Notes: generated by a model not told the origin, from the letters alone. A stretch of 64,000 bases of DNA from CALAMC01 sp964459465 (GCA_964459465.1 CAYWLR010000005.1:82000-145999); one strand, 5' to 3'; positions 1-8,271 are shown, numbered from the stretch's first letter. Translations and numbers: made by a program.

Positions 1-298
1 TGATATAATTGGTCAGGCTGTATGGCACAAAAATTACCGCAATAAACATTCCGGCCCATTCATCGACCACGATTTTTTTGGCGTCATGGCCGAGCGCATG
101 TTCGGCGGCGGAGGCTATTATCACGGAAAACAAAGTCATCGCTATGGCCGCAATGCCCAGAATGGCGGGATTGTCACCGATTAAAAACCAGGCAATGAGC
201 CAGGCCGGAACGGTTCCGGTTGTCCCCGGCACGATCGGGCTGCACCCGGAATAAAACCCGGTCGCGAGCGATTTAATTAGGAAGTTTTTTATATTCAT
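1..298 (-). CDS. pgpA: Phosphatidylglycerophosphatase A (partial, 3' end off the window)
   Basis: Dephosphorylates phosphatidylglycerophosphate to phosphatidylglycerol at the inner membrane. Reading the minus strand from an ATG at 298 gives about 99 residues that run off the left edge. They contain the PgpA signatures PGTTGTVPAW near residue 24 and GHDAKKIVVDEWAGM near residue 70, plus a hydrophobic segment between them. The ATG follows the pgsA stop codon (299-301) with no gap, so the two consecutive steps of phosphatidylglycerol synthesis are co-transcribed. The C-terminus is missing only because the window ends. Confidence 0.88.
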   Translation of the reverse strand, partial: MNIKNFLIKSLATGFYSGCSPIVPGTTGTVPAWLIAWFLIGDNPAILGIAAIAMTLFSVIIASAAEHALGHDAKKIVVDEWAGMFIAVIFVPYSLTNYI

Positions 299-883
299 TT
301 ACAGTGAGCTTTTCATGAGGCTGTAGTACTTAATCATATAATCGACGCCGGTGTAGAGCGTGATAAAAGTGGTCGCTCCCATAAGAATATCGAAGGTCAA
401 CTGCCAGTTGAAATCAATGAGAGTCGCCAGCGGGCTTTGCAGTCCTTTCAGCAATACATCCAGCGTTATGACGATAAGGATAATGGTGATCGTTGTCATC
501 TGCATAATAGTCTTGCCTTTAGCCAGCGGGGTCGGCGAAATAACCCGGCCTTTGTAAGCGGCGAGCATGCGCAGGCCGGTAACAAAGAACTCGCGTGAAA
601 CGATCAGCATAACCATCCAGGCCCGGACATAATGGAGCGACACCAAGGCGATAAAAGCCGAAGTCACCAGGATTTTATCGGCCAGCGGGTCCATGAATTT
701 GCCGAAACCGGTCACGATTCCGTATTTGCGGGCGTAATGGCCATCGGCTATATCGGTAAGGGCCGCAATAAAATAGAGGAGACAGCCAAATAAGCGGCTA
801 TAGGGGTTCTCGGACAAAAAGAAAGTCATAAACACCGGGGCCAGAATAATTCTGGTCAGAGTCAGTTTATTGGGCATATTCAT
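299..883 (-). CDS. pgsA: CDP-diacylglycerol--glycerol-3-phosphate 3-phosphatidyltransferase
   Basis: Transfers the phosphatidyl group from CDP-diacylglycerol to glycerol-3-phosphate, the committed step to phosphatidylglycerol. The 194-residue polytopic membrane protein carries the CDP-alcohol phosphotransferase motif D-x2-DG-x2-AR-x8-G-x3-D-x3-D at about residues 44-70 (DIADGHYAR, then GKFMDPLAD). Length is normal for PgsA. It is directly followed by pgpA. A TTGACA-N17-TAGATT promoter ends only 8 nt upstream of the ATG, so the transcript is probably nearly leaderless. A second in-frame ATG at 877 is the alternative start. Confidence 0.95.
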   Translation of the reverse strand: MNMPNKLTLTRIILAPVFMTFFLSENPYSRLFGCLLYFIAALTDIADGHYARKYGIVTGFGKFMDPLADKILVTSAFIALVSLHYVRAWMVMLIVSREFFVTGLRMLAAYKGRVISPTPLAKGKTIMQMTTITIILIVITLDVLLKGLQSPLATLIDFNWQLTFDILMGATTFITLYTGVDYMIKYYSLMKSSL

Positions 884-891
884 GACAGGGG

Positions 892-920
892 AATCTACTA
901 AGGAAAGCCATGGCTGTCAA
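892..920 (-). promoter_or_regulatory. Sigma70-type promoter of pgsA-pgpA
   Basis: Minus-strand -35 TTGACA (915-920), 17-nt spacer, -10 TAGATT (892-897). The expected transcription start near 885 lies about 2 nt from the pgsA ATG (883). The strand, spacing and consensus -35 support it. It has not been tested. Confidence 0.6.
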
Positions 921-1151
921 TTGATATAAAGCGGCCACATGCGAAAGGGCAATTTGGCCCTAATGCAATTTGCATCAACTCGTTACTTCCGAAAAACTTG
1001 TGCGCAATACCGCTATCTTCGTCCGGATTTTTTAAAATAGAAATGAACATTTTGAGAAAAAAAGCATCGAATTAAAAAAACACGGCGACCCTGAATGTTT
1101 TTTGATAATTAATTTTTTTGGTCCGGCCATACGAGCCACCGAGGAGAGAAA

Positions 1152-2027
1152 ATGAAAATGACGCAGTTGGTGATTTGCCTGCTTTTTATTTGTGTTTTGA
1201 ATTTGTCGGCACAGCAGGGTGATTTTCCAAAATTAACCGGGCCCTATTTGGGCCAGAAATTTCCCGGAGATGTTCCGGAGATATTTGCCCCCGGTCTGGT
1301 TTCGAGTCCGGAGGCAAAAGAAATGGGAATTACCTGGATGCCGGACATGAAGGAGTTTTATTTCACCCGGCAGGATCCTTCCGATTCGGATCGCAAATGG
1401 ACAATCTGGTATTCAAAAGAAATAAATGGCATCTGGACAAGGCCGGAAATTGTCGAATTCTCGGGGACATATCTGGATATCGCACCCTTTATAACATATG
1501 ACGGCAAATACATGCTTTTTTATCGCGGCAGTCGAAGCGACACGACTTTCAAAACGGGGACATATATTGCAGAACGTACAGGCGACAATTGGACCGAACC
1601 GCGCTTTTTCACCGAGGCATATGTATTAAACACGGCAGATTTTAAAACCTTCTATTGCACCGAAGGAAAAGAAGACCGGCAGATATATTATATGACCTAT
1701 GCCGACGGAAAATTTTCCGAAAAGAAACCGCTTGAAGGTCAACTTAATTCGCCGTTTTTCGATGCTCACGGGATGATTTCGCCGGATGGTGATTTCATGT
1801 TGTTCGATTCCGACAGACCGGGCGGTATTGACAAAATTGATATGTACGTCAGTTTTCGTAAAGGGAATAACTCATGGTCGGAAGGCATCAATCTCGGTGA
1901 AAAAATCAACAGAGGACATTTCACCATTCCTTCAATTTCACCCGACGGCAAATACATTTTTATAAATTCGGACAGCGACATTTATTGGGTTTCGGCGAAA
2001 GTCATTGACAATTTAAAGAATAAATAA
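1152..2027 (+). CDS. Secreted PD40 (TolB-like beta-propeller) repeat protein
   Basis: A 291-residue protein with a signal peptide (residues 1-20, cleavage after LSAQ) and PD40/WD40-like propeller blades. Typical blade cores are visible: TYDGKYMLFYRG near residue 118, SPDGDFMLFDSDRPGG near 212 and SPDGKYIFINSD near 265. Such blades occur in TolB and in periplasmic sensor or binding proteins, but here no enzymatic or partner domain is attached, so the function is unknown. The start is set by a strong GAGGAGAG ribosome site 5 nt upstream. The gene stands alone between divergent pgsA and convergent baeRF3, and is separated from the latter by a G+C hairpin. Confidence 0.75.
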   Translation: MKMTQLVICLLFICVLNLSAQQGDFPKLTGPYLGQKFPGDVPEIFAPGLVSSPEAKEMGITWMPDMKEFYFTRQDPSDSDRKWTIWYSKEINGIWTRPEIVEFSGTYLDIAPFITYDGKYMLFYRGSRSDTTFKTGTYIAERTGDNWTEPRFFTEAYVLNTADFKTFYCTEGKEDRQIYYMTYADGKFSEKKPLEGQLNSPFFDAHGMISPDGDFMLFDSDRPGGIDKIDMYVSFRKGNNSWSEGINLGEKINRGHFTIPSISPDGKYIFINSDSDIYWVSAKVIDNLKNK

Positions 2028-2036
2028 AATTTCATA

Positions 2037-2060
2037 CCCGGCGGGTTTTGGCCCGCCGGG
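2037..2060. terminator. Convergent hairpin between the PD40 and baeRF3 genes
   Basis: A perfect 9-bp stem, CCCGGCGGG / CCCGCCGGG, with a 6-nt loop lies between convergent genes. The downstream T-richness is only moderate on either strand (TATTTCATGTTTTT on plus, TATGAAATTTTATT on minus), so it is a plausible but not classical intrinsic terminator. Confidence 0.5.
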
Positions 2061-2093
2061 ATGTATTTCATGTTTTTCCCTATTCGGCTCTTA

Positions 2094-3179
2094 TCAGTAG
2101 CGCAGAATGAGCGCAATGCGCCGGTGCTTTTCGAGTTGTCCGTTGTCTACGAAAACCACATGCCCTTGCTTGCTCATGACCGTCTCGATGATTTCATCCA
2201 CGGCGTCATCGATTACGTCCGGGTCATCGGCGTTATCGGCCGGGGTAATATGCATGCCGCTGTCGTCGATGCGGGCCGGGAAGTGAAAATCCTTTTCGAC
2301 CAGTAGCAGGTGACCGCGGCCTTCTTTGGCCAACCGCCATACTTCTTCGGCGGTGGACACGTATTTACGTTCGCCGACTGCTTTATCCAGTTCCAGCAAG
2401 ACTTTTCGGCGTTCTTCGGCCAGATTGGCCGCGACCAGCGGCCAGACCAGATCGGCCAGTTCATGAGGCGGGGTCTTGTCATGACTGCCGGTGACGGTGG
2501 TCAGGATAGCCTCGCGATGGGATGTCACTTCGTTAAAAAATGAAAGAAAGCGTTCGACGCCGACGACCACTAGAGGCAGAGGATCATCGGCCATTAGCGG
2601 TTTGAGGGCATTATCCACCATGCGGAAAAACTGACGATGGCGCTCGTCGCGATGGGTTGATTTTTCGATACCATAACCTCCGGGCAGAGGTTGTTCGCCG
2701 CCCGGACCTTCATGAATGAGTGGAAAGCCATCCTCCTGAAGTTCGATCAGATTCTCACCTGTGCCTTCGTACAAGCGGGTCGGCTTTTCGCTCAAGGCGA
2801 GCACCCAGTATCGCGGGGTGCGGTTCATGGCAAAAACCAGATCGCGAGTATAGAAAGTTTCGTCCACCACTACCCGTTCTTTCAGCGCAAAGGGCAGATA
2901 AATGGCCCGGTCAATGTTGGCGTTGACAAATAGGGCCAGTCCGTCCAGAGTATGAGGATAATCGACTTTCGATGCCAGCTTCTCAAGCCGCGTAATAAGG
3001 GCATCGCTTTGGCGTTTGCCGAGTTCTTGGATTAAGCGGTCGGAGGCCTGTTTGACCAGATTTCTGACCCGAATAGGGTCCTGGCGGTTTTCTGGCTTGG
3101 CACGGTGGGTGGGTAGTGTAATAGTCACCGAGGGGTAACTTTTGATTTGCCGAAGCGGCAGGATATCATGGCGATTCAT
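2094..3179 (-). CDS. baeRF3-family protein (release-factor-like, probable ribosome-associated/hibernation factor)
   Basis: A 361-residue soluble protein matching the bacterial archaeo-eukaryotic release factor family 3 (baeRF3) pattern: N-terminal VTITLPTHRAKPENRQDPIR near residue 18, RYWVLALSEKPTRLYEG near 127, and the release-factor-like RNase-H-fold core from about 130 to the end (LPLVVVGVERFLSFF near 200, GHLLLVEKDFHFPARI near 287). Related proteins have been annotated as ribosome hibernation or rescue factors. No GGQ peptide-release motif is visible, so canonical release activity is not implied. The ATG has a strong AAGGAG site behind a run of eight A's. The gene is monocistronic. Confidence 0.75.
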   Translation of the reverse strand: MNRHDILPLRQIKSYPSVTITLPTHRAKPENRQDPIRVRNLVKQASDRLIQELGKRQSDALITRLEKLASKVDYPHTLDGLALFVNANIDRAIYLPFALKERVVVDETFYTRDLVFAMNRTPRYWVLALSEKPTRLYEGTGENLIELQEDGFPLIHEGPGGEQPLPGGYGIEKSTHRDERHRQFFRMVDNALKPLMADDPLPLVVVGVERFLSFFNEVTSHREAILTTVTGSHDKTPPHELADLVWPLVAANLAEERRKVLLELDKAVGERKYVSTAEEVWRLAKEGRGHLLLVEKDFHFPARIDDSGMHITPADNADDPDVIDDAVDEIIETVMSKQGHVVFVDNGQLEKHRRIALILRY

Positions 3180-3281
3180 TTGGTTTTCTCCTTTTTTTTA
3201 TCTTTCGAATCCGGGTCGTTCAATCGCAATCTTCCTGTGTCATAACCCGGTCATTGAGTTTTCAAAGGGACGGTCTTAATT

Positions 3282-3287
3282 ATTATA
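3282..3287 (-). promoter_or_regulatory. Possible -10 element for the baeRF3 gene
   Basis: A perfect TATAAT on the minus strand, about 95 nt upstream of the baeRF3 ATG. No good -35 box lies 16-18 nt further upstream (closest TGGTCA). If used, it gives a leader of about 95 nt. The rest of the 3180-3472 gap holds this leader and, on the plus strand, the dockerin-gene promoter. Confidence 0.3.
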
Positions 3288-3368
3288 CCCTTAAGATTAT
3301 TTTGTGACCATTTAATCGACGGGTTAAAGGACTTTCAGACCCGGTTTCCGGTTAGTTAATTTTGTCAA

Positions 3369-3396
3369 TTGACAACGGCTCATTTTGGGCTATATT
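3369..3396 (+). promoter_or_regulatory. Sigma70-type promoter of the dockerin/FISUMP gene
   Basis: TTGACA (3369-3374), 16-nt spacer, TATATT (3391-3396). The predicted start near 3403 lies downstream of an alternative in-frame initiation codon at 3362. This excludes that codon and favours the ATG at 3473. Confidence 0.6.
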
Positions 3397-3472
3397 AAGT
3401 TTGCATATTGTTCTTAATAGCATCGCGATTGTCAACAACGCCACAAGGTATAATTTTATATGGGAGGACAAA

Positions 3473-4396
3473 ATGAAGAAGAATTTTGGGATTCAAGCAC
3501 CGGGCATGGTGATATTGATCATCGCCATTTTTATCCCAAGTACCACATCATTTGCCTTTATTTGCGGTGACGTCAACACTGATGGCAATATCAATCTTCT
3601 GGATATTCTCTACATCATTGATCACCTGTATGGCAGTCCAACGGGTAACGCACCGATGCCCTGCGACGTGGGCGATGTTAATAATGACAGGAGTCTTAAC
3701 CTTCTGGATATCTTGCACTTGACCGATCACCTGTATGGGAATCCGCCGGGCCCGGAGCCGAATTGCGCAGTCGACGCCGGCACAGTGACCGACATCGACG
3801 GTAACGTTTACCTGACGGTGTTGATCGGTAATCAGTGCTGGATGGCGGAGAACCTGAAAGCAACTCATTACCAAAATGGTGACCCCATACCCATTGTTAC
3901 CGCCGATACCGTCACCTGGTATGCAGCGTATTTCGAATACAATAATGATGTTGATAATGTTGCGGTTTATGGCCGATTATATAACGCGTATGCTGTGGAA
4001 GACAGCCGTAATATAGCGCCGGCCGGCTGGCATGTGCCGAGTGACGATGAGTGGAAACAATTGGAAATGTGTCTTGGCATGCTTCAGACCGAGGCCGATT
4101 TTAGGGGTTGGCGTGGCACCTATGTAGGCGGCAAGTTAAAAGAAACGGGCACAATGCATTGGATAAGCCCAAATGTCGGAGCTACGAATGAAAGCGGTTT
4201 CAATTCGCTTCCCGGTGGTTGTCGCGGCAACACTGCTCTCTTCGATGGTATGGGCATCTATGCCAATTATTGGTCTTCTACGGAGCGTTCCTCTGGCTAC
4301 ACGTGGTACCGACTTATGCAATACGATAATTCAGAAGTGCTCCGCAACTATTTCAGTAAGCACGCCGCGGGTTCGGTACGGTGTGTCCGGGATTAA
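3473..4396 (+). CDS. Secreted dockerin type I protein with Fibrobacter-type paralogous (FISUMP) domain
   Basis: A 307-residue exported protein. A signal peptide (1-29) is followed by two dockerin-like repeats (residues about 30-95), each with a calcium-loop pattern D-x-N-x-D-x-x-x-x-LLDIL: GDVNTDGNINLLDIL and GDVNNDRSLNLLDIL. From residue 105 to the end it matches the Fibrobacter succinogenes major paralogous domain, with NQCWMAENLKATHY, GRLYNAYA, GWHVPSDDEWKQLE and the terminal GSVRCVRD. The domain's role is unknown; the family is abundant on FCB-group cell surfaces. Start chosen at the ATG with GGAGG 5 nt upstream, inside a transcript from the 3369 promoter. No cohesin partner is encoded here. 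Confidence 0.82.
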   Translation: MKKNFGIQAPGMVILIIAIFIPSTTSFAFICGDVNTDGNINLLDILYIIDHLYGSPTGNAPMPCDVGDVNNDRSLNLLDILHLTDHLYGNPPGPEPNCAVDAGTVTDIDGNVYLTVLIGNQCWMAENLKATHYQNGDPIPIVTADTVTWYAAYFEYNNDVDNVAVYGRLYNAYAVEDSRNIAPAGWHVPSDDEWKQLEMCLGMLQTEADFRGWRGTYVGGKLKETGTMHWISPNVGATNESGFNSLPGGCRGNTALFDGMGIYANYWSSTERSSGYTWYRLMQYDNSEVLRNYFSKHAAGSVRCVRD

Positions 4397-4425
4397 ATTT
4401 CCGGCCGATATCATCAGGCATAAAT

Positions 4426-4455
4426 AAAAACCCCGCCAATAGCGGGGTTTTAAAA
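4426..4455. terminator. Bidirectional intrinsic terminator
   Basis: Stem CCCCGC / GCGGGG with loop CAATA, flanked by A-run and T-run (AAAAA on the left, TTTTAAAA on the right). It therefore works as an intrinsic terminator for the dockerin gene on plus and for the ffh-to-rplS operon on minus. Confidence 0.82.
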
Positions 4456-4475
4456 TCGCTAAAAATCCAGAAAAA

Positions 4476-4871
4476 CTATTTTTCAGCTTTTTCCTGCGGT
4501 TGGTCGGCGTCCTGTTGGGCCAGCGCCTCATCCAGTTTTTCCTGAATACGGGCCGATTTGCCGGTCAAATCGCGGAGATAGTACAGCTTGGCGCGGCGGA
4601 CTTTGCCCTGACGCACGCGGGTGATTTTGTCGATATTGGGTGAGTGGAGCGGGAAAATACGCTCGATACCGACGCCATAAGACATTTTGCGGACGGTGAA
4701 GGTTTCACCGGTTCCGCTGCCTTTGCGACCGATGACCGTGCCCTGGAAGACCTGGACGCGTTCTTTGTCGCCCTCTTTGATTTTCACGTGGACTTTAACC
4801 GTGTCGCCGGATGCGAATTCCGGGACTTTATCGCGGAAAAAGCCTTTTTCCACCTGACTAATTCGTTTCAT
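4476..4871 (-). CDS. rplS: 50S ribosomal protein L19
   Basis: Large-subunit protein at the 30S-50S interface. The 131-residue product has the L19 core: F.SGDTVKVHVKIKEGDKERVQVFQG at residues about 20-44, then GVGIERIFPLHSPNIDKI and VRRAKLYYLRDL near 92. The last 20 residues form an acidic Gln/Lys/Glu-rich tail beyond the usual L19 length of 115-120, a common lineage-specific extension. It is the last gene of the translation operon, 15 nt after trmD, with a terminator beyond it. Confidence 0.97.
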   Translation of the reverse strand: MKRISQVEKGFFRDKVPEFASGDTVKVHVKIKEGDKERVQVFQGTVIGRKGSGTGETFTVRKMSYGVGIERIFPLHSPNIDKITRVRQGKVRRAKLYYLRDLTGKSARIQEKLDEALAQQDADQPQEKAEK

Positions 4872-4886
4872 TGGTTGTACCTCAAT

Positions 4887-5654
4887 CTATTCGTTTTCGT
4901 TATTTTCCGATTCTTTCAATTTATTCAAAAACTCTTTTTCATTTTTGGCCAGCTCGATTCCATCGAGCAATTCCGGCCTTTTAATATAAGTCTTTTTGAG
5001 CGCCTCCCGTCGCCGGAAGTTTTCAATTTCCTTGTGATTGCCTCCCAGGAGTGTCTCCGGCACATTTATGCCTTTATACTCTTCGGGTCTGGTGTAAACC
5101 GGCGCCCCGAGTATTTTTTCTACGTGCGAATCGGCCAGAGCGGACTCGAAATTGCCCAGTACGCCCGGTATCAGGCGGACGACGGCATCGAGCATTACCG
5201 CCGCGGCCGGTTCGCCGCCGGTCAATACATAGTCGCCAATCGAAACCTCCTCGATTTCATAAAGCTCCAGAAGTCTTTCATCGACTCCCAGGTAGTGGCC
5301 GCAAATCACGGTCAACCGGTTCAGCAAAGAATACTCGACCGCTTTGGGCTGGCCAAAAAGCCTGCCCCCGGCCGAAGTGAGGACGATTTTTTCGTCCTCA
5401 TTAACCCCAGCGCTGTACCCGAGCGCACCGAGACACCGGTCGAGCGGCTCGACCATCAGGACCATCCCCCCTCCACCACCAAACGGTTTGTCGTCGGCAG
5501 TATTATGACGATCCGTCGTGAAATCGCGCAGGTTGATTATTTCTATGTCAAAGAGCCTTTTTTCGCGTCCCCGACCGATAATCGACTGATTTATCACCGA
5601 ATCGAAATAGGCCGGAAAAAGCGTTATTATTTCAATTTTCATCCGGGGAGTCAA
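4887..5654 (-). CDS. trmD: tRNA (guanine-N1-)-methyltransferase (m1G37)
   Basis: Methylates G37 of tRNAs reading CNN/GGN codons, using S-adenosylmethionine, to prevent +1 frameshifts. The 255-residue SPOUT enzyme has N-terminal IEIITLFPAYFD, the PFGGGGGMVLMVEPL segment near residue 57, the knot region CGHYLGVDERLLE and SIGDYVLTGGEPAA near 140, and the C-terminal VPETLLGGNHKEIENFRR. The start is chosen at a TTG (5654) because GGAGGGG sits 4 nt upstream. The alternative ATG at 5642 would be about 16 nt from that site. It overlaps the 3' end of rimM by 23 nt. Confidence 0.96.
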   Translation of the reverse strand: MTPRMKIEIITLFPAYFDSVINQSIIGRGREKRLFDIEIINLRDFTTDRHNTADDKPFGGGGGMVLMVEPLDRCLGALGYSAGVNEDEKIVLTSAGGRLFGQPKAVEYSLLNRLTVICGHYLGVDERLLELYEIEEVSIGDYVLTGGEPAAAVMLDAVVRLIPGVLGNFESALADSHVEKILGAPVYTRPEEYKGINVPETLLGGNHKEIENFRRREALKKTYIKRPELLDGIELAKNEKEFLNKLKESENNENE

Positions 5655-6165
5655 ATATCCCCTCCGGAGGATTAATGGTTATCTCGTTTTTTTCGAGGTC
5701 CACTTTCATAATGAATGCGGTCACCATCGGCAACCGGAAAAGGCTTCCCCTATCGTCTTTTATAACCAGCAGGTCGTTGGCCGGGAATTCTTCCACGTCG
5801 GCCACAATGCCGATATCAGCACCCGATTGGTCCACCACCCGGCAGTCGATCAGGTCGAAATAAAAATAACTGCCGTCTTCGGGTGTTCCCAATTCTTCGG
5901 ATTGGATATATATATACCTGTTGGTATAAGTCCCGGCTTCTTCCGGGCTGTTCACTCCTTTTATTCGCACTGCGGTTTTCCCCGCGATGTCATTCACGGC
6001 GGAAAACCTGATTTCGTCGTAATGCCCTTCCGTCTCAATCCAGAATTGCCCGGAAACCACCAGGCGGTCGGGATTGTCAGTCAGGGGCTGTAAGAAGATT
6101 TCTCCGGACACACCGCGCGGGCGGCCGAATCGTCCGACCACGATATAATCCGGTCTTTTTTTCAA
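5632..6165 (-). CDS. rimM: Ribosome maturation factor RimM
   Basis: Assists 30S head assembly by binding S19 and 16S rRNA. The 177-residue protein has the N-terminal RimM barrel (VVGRFGRPRGVSGEIFLQPLTD, residues 9-30), the VRIKGVNSPEEAGTYTNRYIYI stretch near 66, and the C-terminal PRC-type barrel (YFYFDLIDCRVVDQ near 100; FRLPMV.AFI.KVDLEKN near 142, ending INPPEGIFD). It abuts khpA without a gap and overlaps trmD. The khpA-rimM-trmD-rplS order is the classic bacterial arrangement. Confidence 0.95.
   Translation of the reverse strand: MKKRPDYIVVGRFGRPRGVSGEIFLQPLTDNPDRLVVSGQFWIETEGHYDEIRFSAVNDIAGKTAVRIKGVNSPEEAGTYTNRYIYIQSEELGTPEDGSYFYFDLIDCRVVDQSGADIGIVADVEEFPANDLLVIKDDRGSLFRLPMVTAFIMKVDLEKNEITINPPEGIFDSPDEN
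5659..5665 (-). promoter_or_regulatory. Ribosome-binding site favouring the TTG start of trmD
   Basis: Minus-strand GGAGGGG lies 4 nt from TTG (5652-5654) but 16 nt from the next in-frame ATG (5640-5642). This points to TTG initiation and a deeper overlap with rimM. Confidence 0.5.
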
Positions 6166-6396
6166 CTATTCCAGAATCTCCAAAACCGCCCGTTTGCCTT
6201 TTTTGGCCGATATGGCCGATATCAGCGTTCGAATCGACTTGGCGGTTTGTCCATGTTTACCGATTACTTTACCCAGGTCCCCGGCCCCGACTCTAAGTTC
6301 ATATACCGTAGTCCTCGCTCCCTGCACTTCGGTCAGATCGACTTCATCCGGGTTGTCAACGAGTGCCTTGACGATGGTTTCGATGAATTCTTTCAC
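6166..6396 (-). CDS. khpA: KH-domain RNA-binding protein KhpA
   Basis: A 76-residue single KH domain with the GxxG loop in VIGKHGQTAKSIRTLI (residues 44-59), which identifies the KhpA/YlqC family. These proteins bind RNA globally and, in firmicutes, pair with KhpB. Start codon is GTG at 6396, preceded by AAGGAG at 6 nt. The position between rpsP and rimM is conserved across bacteria and supports a role linked to ribosome production. No KhpB/Jag gene is in the window. Confidence 0.93.
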   Translation of the reverse strand: MKEFIETIVKALVDNPDEVDLTEVQGARTTVYELRVGAGDLGKVIGKHGQTAKSIRTLISAISAKKGKRAVLEILE

Positions 6397-6469
6397 TGCT
6401 ATCTCCTTTTGAATCAGAAGAAGTTACTGGTCCTGGTTTTTCTATTCGCGTTCGAATTCGTTTTCTTTT

Positions 6470-6868
6470 TTAACCTTCGGCTTTGGTTTCGGAAGCCGAA
6501 GCATCGGCTTTGACCTCTTCAACCTGCGCCGCCTTGGTTTTCTTGCGGCGTTTCTTGCGTTCGGTAATGTTTTCCTTGATGACGATGGCGGAAACATCCT
6601 CGCCCTTTTTGGCCTTCAGGTATTTTTCATAAAATCCGACCTGGGCCAGAAGAGACCGGACCGTTTCGGACGGAAGGGCCCCCTGGTCAAGCCAGTAGGT
6701 CATTCTCTCTTCATTGATTTTAACCAGCGCCGGTTTCACAATCGGATTGTAATAGCCCAAAGTTTCCACAAACCTTCCGTCGCGAGCGAATCTGGAATCG
6801 GCGGAAACGAAACGATAACTCGGTCTCTTTTTCGTTCCCATCCGTTTGAGTCTGATGACAGTCGCCAA
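6470..6868 (-). CDS. rpsP: 30S ribosomal protein S16
   Basis: Small-subunit assembly protein. The 132-residue product begins ATVIRLKRMGTKKRPSYRFV and contains DGRFVETLGYYNPI near 30 and the LDQGALPSETVRSLL motif near 60, all typical of S16. A C-terminal Lys/Glu/Ala-rich tail of about 45 residues extends beyond the core of 80-90. Start codon is TTG at 6868, preceded by AGGAG at about 7 nt. It lies 27 nt after ffh. Confidence 0.96.
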   Translation of the reverse strand: MATVIRLKRMGTKKRPSYRFVSADSRFARDGRFVETLGYYNPIVKPALVKINEERMTYWLDQGALPSETVRSLLAQVGFYEKYLKAKKGEDVSAIVIKENITERKKRRKKTKAAQVEEVKADASASETKAEG

Positions 6869-6895
6869 ATTAGTTCTCCTTTGATTGCACAGGTA

Positions 6896-8224
6896 TTACA
6901 TCTGAAAAGGTAACGACCCCTTCGGCATACCCTTTATTTTGAATTTACCCATATTCTTCATCATTTTTTTCATAGCCAAAAACTGCTTGAGAAGATTGTT
7001 GACATCCTGCACCGAATTGCCCGACCCCAGCGCGATTCTTTTTTTGCGGCTGCCGTCGATCAACTGCGGGTTCTGGCGTTCATACGGTGTCATCGATTGT
7101 ATCATGGCTTCGACCCGGAGGAGGTTACGCTCGTCGATATGGACCCCCTTGAGGGCTTTGCCGACACCGGGAATCATTCCCAGAATGGATTCGAGCGGTC
7201 CCATTTTTTTAAGTTGTTGCATCTGGTTCTGAAAATCTTCGAGCGTAAAGGTGTTCTTTTTTATTTTTTCGGCCAGCTCGACGGCCTTTTCTTCGTCAAC
7301 GGCATCCTGCGCTTTTTCCACGAGGGTGACGATGTCGCCCATACCCAGAATTCGCGAGGCCATGCGGTCGGGGTGGAATAATTCCAGGTCGGATAGCTTT
7401 TCGCCGATAGAGGCCAGTTTGATAGGACAACCGGTGACGGCGCGGATCGATATGGCCGCCCCGCCCCGGGCATCGCCGTCGAGTTTGGTCAAGGCCACGC
7501 CGGTAAGGTTTAATCTTTTGTGGAATTGTTCGGCCAGCGTGACGGCGTCCTGTCCGGTCATGGAATCGGCCACCAAAAGCATTTCATCGGGGGTGACTTT
7601 TTCTTTTATCCGCTCCAGCTCGACCATGAGTTCTTCGTCGATGTGCAGTCGTCCGGCGGTATCCAGAATCACGAGGTCGACGAAATTTTTCTCGGCGTGC
7701 TTTTTGGCTTCCAGGCAGATTTCGGGAGGTTTTTGACCGTCGATTGAAAACACTTCGACGTCGATCGAATCGCCCAAAACCATTAACTGCTTGACGGCCG
7801 CCGGTCGATATATATCAGCCGCCACCAGAAGCGGTTTTTTCTTTTTGCGTTTGGCGTCGAGGGCAAGTTTACCGGCCAGCGTCGTCTTGCCCGAACCCTG
7901 CAGGCCGCAGAGCATGTACACAGTCGGCGACTTATCGATCGCGACCAGCGGTTCGGCTTTGTGGCCTAAAAGAGCCACCAGTTCATCGTGCACGATCTTG
8001 ACGATCTGCTGGCCCGGTTCTATCGACTTGAGGACTCTTTCGCCAATGGCCGATGATTCCACCTGCGCGATGAAATCTTTGACGACTTTGTAATTGACAT
8101 CGGCTTCGAGAAGCGCCCGGCGCACCTCGCGTAGAGAATCACGGATGTTCTTCTCCGTCAGCTTCCCGGCGCCGCGAAGCTTTTTGAATATTCCGTCGAA
8201 TCTGTCAACTAATTCACCAAACAT
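6896..8224 (-). CDS. ffh: Signal recognition particle protein Ffh (SRP54)
   Basis: GTPase of the signal recognition particle, which binds 4.5S RNA and hydrophobic signal sequences for co-translational targeting. The 442-residue protein has the N domain (MFGELVDRFDGIFKKLRG), the G domain with P-loop GLQGSGKTTLAGKLA near 107, DTAGR near 189 and TKLDGDARGG near 247, and a Met-rich M domain ending in MKKMMKNMGKFKIKGMPKG. An ATG eight codons upstream is also open, but MFGELVDRF is the canonical family start. First gene of the translation operon. Confidence 0.97.
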   Translation of the reverse strand: MFGELVDRFDGIFKKLRGAGKLTEKNIRDSLREVRRALLEADVNYKVVKDFIAQVESSAIGERVLKSIEPGQQIVKIVHDELVALLGHKAEPLVAIDKSPTVYMLCGLQGSGKTTLAGKLALDAKRKKKKPLLVAADIYRPAAVKQLMVLGDSIDVEVFSIDGQKPPEICLEAKKHAEKNFVDLVILDTAGRLHIDEELMVELERIKEKVTPDEMLLVADSMTGQDAVTLAEQFHKRLNLTGVALTKLDGDARGGAAISIRAVTGCPIKLASIGEKLSDLELFHPDRMASRILGMGDIVTLVEKAQDAVDEEKAVELAEKIKKNTFTLEDFQNQMQQLKKMGPLESILGMIPGVGKALKGVHIDERNLLRVEAMIQSMTPYERQNPQLIDGSRKKRIALGSGNSVQDVNNLLKQFLAMKKMMKNMGKFKIKGMPKGSLPFQM

Positions 8225-8271
8225 AATTAAAACCGCTCCGCAGGGCATAGCTCACCCCGTTGGAGCTTAGA

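Noticed and set aside
3362..3472. Upstream start of the dockerin/FISUMP gene at 3362
   Set aside because: The codon lies upstream of the TTGACA-TATATT promoter at 3369-3396, and the signal peptide begins at the ATG 3473.
4644..5675. 343-codon open frame on the plus strand over rplS and trmD
   Set aside because: Shadow of the L19 and TrmD frames. Low complexity F/R-rich translation, no start signal.
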